DNA from: Methylobacterium dankookense
GTDB taxonomy: Bacteria; Pseudomonadota; Alphaproteobacteria; Rhizobiales; Beijerinckiaceae
Reading direction: 5' to 3'
Length of the DNA stretch: 64,000 nucleotides
Assembly (NCBI RefSeq): GCF_902141855.1
Contig: NZ_CABFVH010000026.1
Span: 1 to 64,000 of the forward strand
Of the stretch, positions 1 through 6,548 are shown piece by piece. The notes beneath the pieces are model-generated. The model saw only the letters and a program-made list of their open reading frames with translations. It was not told where the DNA came from and made no database searches. The first letter of the stretch is position 1; each line of letters begins with the position of its first letter. The position numbers and the translations under genes are program-made.

Positions 1-156
1 GCCGGTCTTGCGGGCGGCCTCGATGAAGACCTGGAGGTTGGCCCGCGCCGCGCGCTGGCCCACGAACTCCGACAGGCTCAGCGGCCGGATGCTCGACTCC
101 GGCTCGCCGGCCTGTGCCTCCGGATTGAGCGGTGCCTTGTTTCTAGGCTGGGTCAT
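1..156 (-). CDS. ruvB: Holliday junction helicase RuvB, N-terminal part (cut by window edge)
   Basis: The 52 visible residues start MTQPRNKAPLNPEAQ and run into IRPLSLSEFVGQ followed by RANLQVFIEAARK. This is the characteristic N-terminus of RuvB just before its Walker A loop. RuvB is the AAA+ motor that, with RuvA, drives branch migration of Holliday junctions during recombinational repair. The ATPase motifs and the winged helix lie outside the window. The ATG is the only plausible start, because an earlier in-frame ATG is closed by a stop within a few codons. The family call rests on sequence recognition of the N-terminal block only. Confidence 0.9.
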   Translation of the reverse strand, partial: MTQPRNKAPLNPEAQAGEPESSIRPLSLSEFVGQRAARANLQVFIEAARKTG

Positions 157-253
157 GCGATGAGACTCCGCCCCATGACGGCAATCCGGCTTGCGATATC
201 AAGGGCTTGGCCTGGAGGCGGCTTCACGGCCGCTTCGCGGGCGGCCTCAAGGC

Positions 254-363
254 CGCCTCATACGACATCCGGGTGATCCCTGGGGATGCCGGATGTCGCC
301 TTCGCTCAAGTGCCGCGCAGGCTTGGCCGAGACCGCGTCCGGTCCGATCAACCGGACGCGGTA
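254..363 (-). repeat. Dispersed repeat family A, copy 1 (full length)
   Basis: Read on the minus strand, this begins directly after the TGA of the DUF6894 gene. It shows an inverted repeat (ACCGCGTCCGG / CCGGACGCGGT), the block GCACTTGAGCGAAGGCGACATCC, and a second self-complementary block that ends CCCGGATGTCGTATGA. The same order is found in copy 3 at 55869-55976 and, shortened, in copy 2 at 12787-12852. It lies between the DUF6894 gene and ruvB and could act as a 3' untranslated structure or terminator. No coding content is evident. Confidence 0.85.
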
Positions 364-594
364 TCAGGCGGCCCGCGCCTCGGTGGGGAAGGGCTGGAGC
401 AGGACGCGGCGGCCCTTCAGGTCGTGCACCGTGACCTGCCATTGCGACCAGTCGGTGCGCGCGTCGCTGCCCATCACGGCGTGGGCGACGCGCCTCGCCC
501 GGTCGGTCAGCCGGCTCGGCTGGCGGATATCCGCGCCCTTCGCGTCGAGGACGCATTCGTAGCCGTTGGTGCAGTGAAAGCGGTACCGCGCCAT
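364..594 (-). CDS. Small DUF6894-family protein
   Basis: A 76-residue protein starting MARYRFHCTNGYECVLDAKGADI, which has the R-Y-x-F-H opening and following acidic turn of DUF6894 proteins, a family common in Methylobacterium and of unknown function. A purine-rich ribosome site (AGGAG) lies 6 bases before this ATG, so I prefer it to the in-frame start 11 codons upstream. A LexA-type box sits about 46 bases upstream of the start. The gene reads toward ruvB with a family A repeat in between. A second family member is at 23340-23744. Confidence 0.75.
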   Translation of the reverse strand: MARYRFHCTNGYECVLDAKGADIRQPSRLTDRARRVAHAVMGSDARTDWSQWQVTVHDLKGRRVLLQPFPTEARAA

Positions 595-640
595 ATGCTC
601 GCTCCTGATCGTGCCGTTCCGAGGCAACCTCCGTGGATAT

Positions 641-655
641 GTTCTACATATGTTC
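641..655 (-). promoter_or_regulatory. Candidate alphaproteobacterial LexA (SOS) box
   Basis: The sequence GTTCTACATATGTTC is an exact GTTC-N7-GTTC direct repeat (GAAC-N7-GAAC on the gene strand). This is the established LexA operator form of alphaproteobacteria. On the gene strand a weak CTGGAC, 17-base spacer, TAGAAC promoter-like pair overlaps it, so a bound repressor would cover the -10 region of the DUF6894 gene. The match is seen directly; regulation by LexA is inferred. Confidence 0.55.
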
Positions 656-769
656 TTAACGGAGTCCAGGGCGAGACCCGGGCGGCGTGGCGGATTGTCC
701 GGTTTCGTTCTCAGAGCTTGGTTGGGAGAGATCCACCGCGCGTCATGCGGAGGCTCGGCTCATCCCACC

Positions 770-898
770 CTTCCACCTCATCCTGAGGCGCCGGAGCGAA
801 GCGGAGGCCTCGAAGGAGCCTTCCAGTAGGCTCGGCGATGCCTGGAGGGCTCCTTCGAGGGCCGCTCACGCGGCCGCCTCAGGACGAGGGGGATGGGT
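770..898. repeat. Dispersed repeat family C, copy 1 (large imperfect inverted repeat)
   Basis: Two halves face each other. The left half carries CATCCTGAGGCGCCGGAG and GGCCTCGAAGGAGCC; the right half carries the reverse forms GGCTCCTTCGAGG and GCCGCCTCAGGACGAGG. A single right-hand half recurs between metF and metH (32679-32726). The element fills most of the roughly 350-base gap between the DUF6894 gene and bioF. Apart from the LexA-type box I see nothing else in that gap. Confidence 0.7.
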
Positions 899-946
899 GG
901 GATAGGCTTCGCGTGAAGACCTGCTCGATCCGCTCGAACAGGCCCC

Positions 947-2071
947 TCAAGCCCGCCCGGTGAGCGCCGCGATCCGCTCGGCGAGCGCGTCGACATCCGC
1001 CTCGGCATGGGCGGCCGAGAAGGCGACGCGGAGCCGCGCGGTGCCCGGCGGCACGGTCGGCGGCCGGATCGCCACCACGAGGAAGCCGTCCGCCTCCAGT
1101 GCCCGCGACAGGGCGAGCGCGTCCTCCGCCGCGCCGACGAGGACGGGCACCACCGCGCTCTCGGCCTCGGGCAGGCCGAGCCGGGCGGTGAAGCGGCGGG
1201 CGAGCGCCAGGGGCCGCGCGCAGCGCTCCGGCTCCGCTTCCAGGATCTCCAGGGCCGCGAGCGCGGCCGCCGCGGAGGCGGGGGGCAGGCCCGTGGTGTA
1301 GACGAAGCTGCGGGCGCGGCTCGTCATCAGGTCGACGACCGCGCGCGAGGCGCAGAGATAGCCGCCATAGGAGCCGAGCGACTTCGAGAGCGTGCCCATC
1401 TCGAGGGGCGCCCGGGGGCCGCCCTCGGCCACGCCGAGCCCGTGCGCGTCGTCCACGAGGGTCCAGGCATCGTGCGCCTTGGCCACCCCGAGGATGTCGC
1501 CCATCGGCGCCCGGTCGCCGTCCATGCTGAAGACGCGCTCGGTCAGGACCAGGCAATGGCGGTGGGCCGGCCGCTCGGCCCGGAGCAGGCGCGCGAGGTC
1601 GGAGACGTCGTTGTGGCGGAAGGCGGCGACCTTCGCCCCCGAGAGCCGCGCCCCGGCCCACATGCAGGCATGGGACAACTCGTCGAGGAGGACGAGGTCG
1701 CCGCGCCCTGCGAGAGCCGGGGTGATGCCGAGATTGGCGAGGTAGCCGCTGCCGAAGACGAGGGCCGCCTCCTTGCCCTTGTGGGCGGCGAGCCGCGCCT
1801 CCAGCGCGTCGAGGATCGGATGGTTGCCGGTGACGAGCCGCGAGCCGCCGGACCCCGCCCCGTAGGCGGCGACCGCCGCTTGCGCCGCCGCGATCACCCG
1901 CGGGTCGTGGCTGAGGCCGAGATAATCGTTGCAGGAGAAGGAGACGAGGCGGCGCCCGGCCCGGCCCGCCGCGGCGTCCGGCCCGCGCTCGGTGGGAACG
2001 AGGCGCCGCCGCAGGGCCGCCTCGTCGAGGGCGGCGAGCTTGTCGCGGGCGAAGGCATCGAGACTCGACAT
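947..2071 (-). CDS. bioF: 8-amino-7-oxononanoate synthase (biotin synthesis)
   Basis: A 374-residue pyridoxal-phosphate enzyme that condenses pimeloyl thioester with alanine to give 8-amino-7-oxononanoate. Visible marks are SFSCNDYLGLS near the N-terminus, the GSGYLANLG and DELSHACMW blocks, LVDDAHGLGV (cofactor Asp and His), and the cofactor lysine in GTLSKSLGSYGGY. The chosen start, MSSLDAFARDKLAALDEAALRRR, matches the usual beginning of BioF. An upstream in-frame GTG at 2110 sits directly against a GGGAG site, too close to be used normally, so the start is not certain. It is divergent from bioA, separated by only about 80 bases. bioB and bioD are not in the window. Confidence 0.93.
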   Translation of the reverse strand: MSSLDAFARDKLAALDEAALRRRLVPTERGPDAAAGRAGRRLVSFSCNDYLGLSHDPRVIAAAQAAVAAYGAGSGGSRLVTGNHPILDALEARLAAHKGKEAALVFGSGYLANLGITPALAGRGDLVLLDELSHACMWAGARLSGAKVAAFRHNDVSDLARLLRAERPAHRHCLVLTERVFSMDGDRAPMGDILGVAKAHDAWTLVDDAHGLGVAEGGPRAPLEMGTLSKSLGSYGGYLCASRAVVDLMTSRARSFVYTTGLPPASAAAALAALEILEAEPERCARPLALARRFTARLGLPEAESAVVPVLVGAAEDALALSRALEADGFLVVAIRPPTVPPGTARLRVAFSAAHAEADVDALAERIAALTGRA

Positions 2072-2150
2072 GGCGCCCATGGCGCCGCGCGCCGCGCTCG
2101 TGTCAAGCACCTCCCTTGACCGGAGCCCTCGGCGCTTCCATCCCCGCCGG

Positions 2151-3398
2151 ATGAGCGAGGCGGAGCCGAAGCGCCATCTCTGGCGCCCCTATACCCAGAT
2201 GCGGACCGCGCCCGAGCCGCTGGAGGCCGTGCGCACCCATGGCAGCCGGATCGTGCTCGCCGACGGGCGCGAGCTGGTGGACGGCATCGCCTCGTGGTGG
2301 ACGGCGGTGCACGGCTACAACCATCCGCACATCGCACAGGCCGTCGCCGACCAGCTCGCGCGCATGCCGCACGTGATGTTCGGCGGCCTGACCCATGCCC
2401 CGGCCGAGCGCCTGGCCGCCCGGCTCGCCGGCCTGCTGCCCGGTGACCTCGACCACGTCTTCCTGTCCGATTCCGGCTCGGTCGCCGTGGAGGTCGCCCT
2501 GAAGATGGCGGCGCAGCTCTGGCTCAACCGGGGCGTTCCCGGCCGCACCCGCGTGCTCGCCTTCCGCGCGGGCTATCACGGCGACACGATGGGGGCGATG
2601 TCGGTCTGCGACCCCGAGGAGGGCATGCACCGCCGCTTCGGCCGCTACCTCCCCGAGCAGGTCTTCTGCGATCTGCCGCGGGGCGCCGCCGAGACGGCGG
2701 CCCTCGATGCGGCGCTCGCCCGCCATCGCCAGGAACTCTGCGCGGTCATCGTGGAGCCGCTGGTGCAGGGGGCCGGCGGCATGCGCATGCACCCGCCCGA
2801 GGTTCTGGCGCGCGTGGCCCGGCTCGCGAAGCGGCACGGCCTGCCGCTGATCTGCGACGAGATCTTCACCGGCTTCGGGCGCACGGGCACGCTGTTCGCC
2901 TGCGAGCAGGCGGGCATCGTGCCGGACATCCTCTGCCTGTCGAAGGCGCTGACCGGCGGCACCCTGGCGCTCGCCGCCACGGTCGCCACCACCGAGATCT
3001 TCTCCGCCTTCCTCTCGGAGGATCCGGCCGCGGCGCTGATGCACGGGCCGACCTTCATGGCGAACCCGCTCGCCTGCGCGGCGGCCGAGGCCAGCCTCGA
3101 CCTGTTCGCGCGCGAGCCCCGCCTCGACCAGGCTCGGGCGATCGCGGACAGGCTCGCCGAGGGGCTCGCCCCCCTGCGCGGCCGGCCCGGCATCGCCGAC
3201 GTGCGGGTGCTCGGGGCGATCGGCGCGGTGCAGTTCGCCGCGCCCCCGGACCTCGCCGAGCTCAAGGCGCGGCTGCTGGCCCGCGGGGTCTGGGTCCGCC
3301 CCTTCGGCGACGTGCTCTACCTGACCCCCGCGCTCACCATCGGCCCAGCCGATCTCGACCGCCTCGTCGCGGCGGTGGTGGCGGAGGCCGTCGCCTAA
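2151..3398 (+). CDS. bioA: Adenosylmethionine-8-amino-7-oxononanoate aminotransferase
   Basis: A 415-residue class III aminotransferase that converts 8-amino-7-oxononanoate to 7,8-diaminononanoate using S-adenosylmethionine as amino donor, the step after BioF. It starts MSEAEPKRHLWRPYTQM, the conserved BioA opening (H-x-W-x-P-Y-x-Q). Further marks are SWWTAVHGYNHPHI, DEIFTGFGRTG (cofactor Asp region) and LSKALTGG (Schiff-base lysine). Its length fits the family. It is transcribed away from bioF with a very short shared promoter region, so the two genes are probably controlled together. An in-frame extension upstream runs back into bioF antisense and was not used. Confidence 0.95.
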   Translation: MSEAEPKRHLWRPYTQMRTAPEPLEAVRTHGSRIVLADGRELVDGIASWWTAVHGYNHPHIAQAVADQLARMPHVMFGGLTHAPAERLAARLAGLLPGDLDHVFLSDSGSVAVEVALKMAAQLWLNRGVPGRTRVLAFRAGYHGDTMGAMSVCDPEEGMHRRFGRYLPEQVFCDLPRGAAETAALDAALARHRQELCAVIVEPLVQGAGGMRMHPPEVLARVARLAKRHGLPLICDEIFTGFGRTGTLFACEQAGIVPDILCLSKALTGGTLALAATVATTEIFSAFLSEDPAAALMHGPTFMANPLACAAAEASLDLFAREPRLDQARAIADRLAEGLAPLRGRPGIADVRVLGAIGAVQFAAPPDLAELKARLLARGVWVRPFGDVLYLTPALTIGPADLDRLVAAVVAEAVA

Positions 3399-3591
3399 GA
3401 CGGCCGGTTCCGCGTCCCCGGGCCACGTCCGGCGGTTTTCTCGGCCGGCCCCGGGAGACACCCCGCCGATTGCCGCCTAGGCTGAGCCGTGGGGCGCCGA
3501 CCATGCCGCTGCAACCCGCACGGGCTTCGCCCGTTGGGTCAAGGCGGACACGCTCGGGCGGCTCCGGACGGAACGCTGGAGGATGCGAAAC

Positions 3592-3981
3592 GTGGCGAGC
3601 GAGCAGACGATCCCTCAGGACGACCGGCCCGTGGTTCTTCTGGTCGAAGACGAGGCCCTCACGATCATGGACCTCGGCGACGTGCTCGAGGATGGCGGTT
3701 ACGACACCGTGCAATGCGCCTCCGCGGAGCGGGCCTTGAGCATCCTCCAGGCGCGCCCCGACATCTGCGGCCTCGTTACCGACGTGGAGCTGTCCGGCAA
3801 GACCAACGGGTTCGAGCTCGCCAGCTCGGTGGCCGAGGTGCGCCCGCACCTGCCGATCCTGATCGTGTCCGGCCGCGCCTCCCCCGATCCGGAGCGGATG
3901 CCGCCGGGTGCCCAGTTCCTGGCCCGCCCCTGCAGCGGCGCCGAGATCCTCGACCGGTTGCGGCAGCTGATGCCCTGTTGA
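3592..3981 (+). CDS. Single-domain response regulator (CheY-like receiver)
   Basis: A 129-residue stand-alone receiver. VVLLVEDEAL carries the acidic pair, LVTDVELSG the phospho-acceptor Asp, and LIVSGRA the Thr/Ser position. The final conserved lysine position reads LARPCSG instead of the usual K-P, so an arginine replaces it. No output domain follows. GTG at this position has GGAGG nine bases upstream; the ATG nine bases earlier directly touches that GGAGG and is less likely. No kinase gene is adjacent. Such single receivers often act in phosphorelays or as CheY-like effectors, but the partner is unknown. Confidence 0.85.
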   Translation: MASEQTIPQDDRPVVLLVEDEALTIMDLGDVLEDGGYDTVQCASAERALSILQARPDICGLVTDVELSGKTNGFELASSVAEVRPHLPILIVSGRASPDPERMPPGAQFLARPCSGAEILDRLRQLMPC

Positions 3982-4067
3982 ACGGGAGCTTCCCCGGCGA
4001 AGTTCCCGGGGATCGCAGGGCCCGCTGTCATCTCAGCTTCACGCCCAGGCGTCACACGCATCCCGCG

Positions 4068-4094
4068 TCCCGGGTTCCGCAACGGAACCCGGGA
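4068..4094. terminator. Perfect hairpin after the receiver gene
   Basis: TCCCGGGTTCCG and CGGAACCCGGGA form a perfect 12-bp stem around the loop CAA. There is no clear T tract. It lies between the receiver gene and the MarR gene and overlaps an alternative upstream MarR start, which argues for the later start. A weaker hairpin (TCCCCGG / CCGGGGA) sits at 3991-4012. Confidence 0.55.
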
Positions 4095-4129
4095 TGAGGT
4101 GCTTGGATGCCGGGCGAGCGAGGTGCACG

Positions 4130-4780
4130 ATGGCGGCGGTGGACGAATCTTCGGCGACCGCGCCGGGTGGCGAGAGCTTGGGCACCTCCGTGATCAAGGC
4201 GAAGCGCGGCAAGCACGACAAGGACCAGGCGAACGGCGCGGGCCGCCGCATCCGGCCGCCGGGCGCCAAGAGCGTCGGCTGGGCCCTCGTCCAGGCGGCG
4301 CGCCTGCACCGCGCCCGCATCGGCGACCGGCTCGCCGCCCTCAACCTCTTCGCCGGCCAGGAGCAGGTGGTGCAGGCGCTGGCGGCTGCCGGCACCATGA
4401 CCATGGGCGACCTCGCCGCGACCCTGTGCGTGCGGCCGCCCACCGCCTCCAAGACCATCTCGCGGCTCGCCGCGCTCGGCGTGGTGGAGCGGCGCGCCGA
4501 GGCCGGCGACGGCCGCATCGTGCGCGTGCGCCTGACCGAGGCCGGGCTCGCCAAGGCCGAGGCGATCGAGCGCCTCTGGGACGAGGTCGAGGCCGAGGTG
4601 CTCGACGGGTTCGACAGCAAGGACCGGCGGCGCCTGCGCAAGCTCCTGCGCCGCGCGGCGCGCAACCTCGCGGACGCGGCCGGCGTCTCCGGCCACGACA
4701 GCGAGGCGGATGGCGAGGAGATCGAGGCCGAGGAGGACGAGATCGAGGCCGGCCCGACCGGGGCGACGCATCTCGTCTGA
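4130..4780 (+). CDS. MarR-family transcriptional regulator with acidic tail
   Basis: A 216-residue winged-helix protein. After a basic, lysine-rich N-terminal stretch comes the MarR fold: the dimerisation helices from about residue 40, the recognition helix region TLCVRPPTASKTISRLAALGVVERR (residue ~100-125), the wing AGDGRIVRVRLTEAG, and a C-terminal helix. The last 30 residues are strongly acidic (SEADGEEIEAEEDE), which is unusual for the family. No target gene is obvious; the next gene converges on it. The ligand is unknown. Confidence 0.85.
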   Translation: MAAVDESSATAPGGESLGTSVIKAKRGKHDKDQANGAGRRIRPPGAKSVGWALVQAARLHRARIGDRLAALNLFAGQEQVVQALAAAGTMTMGDLAATLCVRPPTASKTISRLAALGVVERRAEAGDGRIVRVRLTEAGLAKAEAIERLWDEVEAEVLDGFDSKDRRRLRKLLRRAARNLADAAGVSGHDSEADGEEIEAEEDEIEAGPTGATHLV

Positions 4781-4802
4781 GAGCCTGATACGATTTCTGT
4801 TT

Positions 4803-4865
4803 GATCGCTTCGGCTGAAGACGCGTCCCCTTCTCCCCGCAAGCGGGGCGAGGGGATTCGCTGAGG
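4803..4865 (+). repeat. Dispersed repeat family E, copy 1
   Basis: GATCGCTTCGGCT is followed by a CTCCCCGCAAGCGGGG hairpin core and GAGGGGATTCGCTGAGG. The reverse complement of 43855-43918 has the same blocks in the same order (GATCGCTTCGGCT, a pyrimidine-rich run, GCGGGGAGGGGAAATCCGCT). Two imperfect copies are visible here; function unknown. Confidence 0.5.
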
Positions 4866-4888
4866 CCGGTGTGATGAACCGGAGACCG

Positions 4889-4930
4889 TAGGATCGACCG
4901 GTCTCCATGCGGAGATCCGGTCGATCCTAT
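4889..4930. terminator. Inverted repeat between convergent genes
   Basis: GGATCGACCGGTCTCC and GGAGATCCGGTCGATCC pair around ATGC with one unpaired base, extended by flanking TA/TA. The element sits between the converging MarR and methyltransferase genes and could end transcription from both sides. Confidence 0.5.
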
Positions 4931-4980
4931 CCCTCCACCTCGGATGAGGTGCGAGGCGGGGGCGAGCCCCGCGCGCAGGC

Positions 4981-5748
4981 TTACCGCCGCGCGCAGAGCG
5001 CGAGCGCCGGCCCGTTGGCGTGGTTCGGCTCGTCGAAGGAGACCGACACGTCGAAGCCGCGGTCGCGGAAGAAGGCGAGCAGGCTCTCCCGCTCCAGCCA
5101 GACCGCGTAGGTCTCGGCGCCGCCGCTGAAGCCCTGCCAGGACTTGGCGACGTCGGGATAGAGCCGGCGCACGCCGCGATAGGGCGTGTCCCCCAGCGGC
5201 ATCGGCGGCCAGAACAGGGCGCGGTCGCCGCGGCCCGCGAGGCTGTCGGCGTCGAAGACGTGAGTCCAGAGGAAGACGCGGTCGGTGCGGGCGCAGATCA
5301 GGTCGAGCAGGCGCAGCGGCTCGGTCATGTGGTAGAGCACGCCGCAGGCGATGATCGCGTCGAAGCGGGGGCAGGTCTCGAGATAGGGCAGGAAGCTGCC
5401 GAGCTTGAACCGCGTCCGGGACAGCCCGAACATCTCCTTCACGCACAGGCATTTGAGGAAGGCCCGCGGGTTGGCCTCGATCGAGACGATCGCCCGCGCC
5501 CCGAACGATTCCAGCAGCGCCGCATGCGCGCCCTCCAGCGGGCCGAGCTCCAGGATCTCCTTATCCGCGAAGGGCCCGATCAGCCCCTCCGCCCAGTGGA
5601 TGCGGTGATCGGTGAACAGGTGGGCGTGCCCGGGCTCGGCCACGAGGCCGCGCTCGGCCGGCATGAACGAGGACCACTCGCCCTGGAAGAGGTCGACGAT
5701 GTTCTGGTCGGACGGCGCCGTGTCCAGAAGCTTCGACTCGATGGCCAT
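4981..5748 (-). CDS. SAM-dependent methyltransferase (class I fold)
   Basis: A 255-residue protein with the class I motif order. Motif I reads EILELGPLEGAHAALLESFGA (residue ~64-84), motif II is SIEANPRAF, and the post-motif region is FDAIIACGVLYHMTEPLRLLDLI, followed by a strand with FLWTHVFD. There is no signal peptide or membrane segment. The fold is clear, but the substrate is not; the VLYHMTEP block resembles tRNA-modification (CmoB-like, DUF1698) and small-molecule methyltransferases. It is transcribed toward MarR and ends beside a bidirectional hairpin. Confidence 0.75.
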   Translation of the reverse strand: MAIESKLLDTAPSDQNIVDLFQGEWSSFMPAERGLVAEPGHAHLFTDHRIHWAEGLIGPFADKEILELGPLEGAHAALLESFGARAIVSIEANPRAFLKCLCVKEMFGLSRTRFKLGSFLPYLETCPRFDAIIACGVLYHMTEPLRLLDLICARTDRVFLWTHVFDADSLAGRGDRALFWPPMPLGDTPYRGVRRLYPDVAKSWQGFSGGAETYAVWLERESLLAFFRDRGFDVSVSFDEPNHANGPALALCARR

Positions 5749-5878
5749 GCTGAAACCCTGACGACGCCCGCGCGCTCCCCGCCCGGGCGGATGCCGGTTC
5801 CGTGCCGAGCGCGCCGCGGCGAGAACCGGACGCCCGCGACCCTATAGGCCGCCCGGACCGCCCTGTCCCGCCCCCCAC

Positions 5879-6187
5879 TCACGGCGCCGGCGGGCGCGGG
5901 GGGCGTAAGGTGCGCCCGTCCTGCTCGCAGCGCAGCGGCCCGCTGCCGTCGAGCGCGGCCACGCGGACCTGCCCGCCGAGCGCCGCGCAGCGGGCGCGGA
6001 ATCCGCCCTCCGGCCGGTGGAAGCCCCAGATCGCCACCATGGGCACGACCATGATGAGGCAGACGCTGCCGATCACCAGGGCCGCGGCCCAGGCATGGCC
6101 GCCGGACGGAGCGGGGCGCTCGGGCCGCTCGGGCGGCGGGGGTGCCAGGAAGGCCAGCGTGAGCCCGATTGCACCGATTGCACTCAT
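5879..6187 (-). CDS. Small membrane protein of unknown function
   Basis: A 102-residue protein with a hydrophobic N-terminus (IGAIGLTLAFL), a proline-rich linker (PPPPERPERP), one strong membrane segment (AWAAALVIGSVCLIMVVPMVAIW), and a short tail with two cysteines (ARCAALGG ... LRCEQDG) ending in prolines. GGAG lies a suitable distance before the chosen ATG, while a GTG four codons earlier is possible. Codon use has the strong GC third-position bias of real genes here. No family is recognised. Confidence 0.55.
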   Translation of the reverse strand: MSAIGAIGLTLAFLAPPPPERPERPAPSGGHAWAAALVIGSVCLIMVVPMVAIWGFHRPEGGFRARCAALGGQVRVAALDGSGPLRCEQDGRTLRPPRPPAP

Positions 6188-6265
6188 CGGCCGCTCCACC
6201 CGTGTGGCGCAAGATGTGGCACTGGCCGCGATCGGCCGTCCCCACCGGAGATTAGGGCGCCGCCG

Positions 6266-6282
6266 GCCGCTTGCGAAGCGGC
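6266..6282 (-). terminator. Short hairpin after the 50-residue membrane protein gene
   Basis: GCCGCTT and AAGCGGC form a 7-bp stem with a GCG loop, located just downstream of the small membrane gene on the minus strand. There is no T tract. Confidence 0.35.
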
Positions 6283-6322
6283 ACGGGCGCGGGCCGTGGT
6301 CGCGGCGGGGCCGCAGCCGCCC

Positions 6323-6475
6323 TCAGCCGAACACGTCCCAGCGGATGAACATGGCGAGCGACACGATCGCGAAGATCGCGAGCAGCAGCGGGTTGCCGAG
6401 ATAGAGCGCGGCGGCCAGCAGCCCCACCCAGGCCACCAGGATGCCGAACATGATCGCGATGGCGACGGGGTTCAC
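6323..6475 (-). CDS. 50-residue hydrophobic small protein
   Basis: A minus-strand reading frame with a GTG start encodes MNPVAIAIMFGILVAWVGLL, a short loop (YLGNP), a second hydrophobic stretch (LLLAIFAIVSLAMFI) and the end RWDVFG. It is likely a two-helix membrane micro-protein. Third codon positions are almost all G or C, as in neighbouring real genes, and GAGG lies 9 bases upstream of the GTG. It falls in the gap between two larger minus-strand genes. No family is recognised. Confidence is moderate because the frame is short. Confidence 0.55.
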   Translation of the reverse strand: MNPVAIAIMFGILVAWVGLLAAALYLGNPLLLAIFAIVSLAMFIRWDVFG

Positions 6476-6548
6476 GAAGGGGCCTCGCAGCGATCGGCCG
6501 TGCGGCGGCCATCCTGGCCCGGCCGCCCGCCCGCGTCCACCGGCCCGT

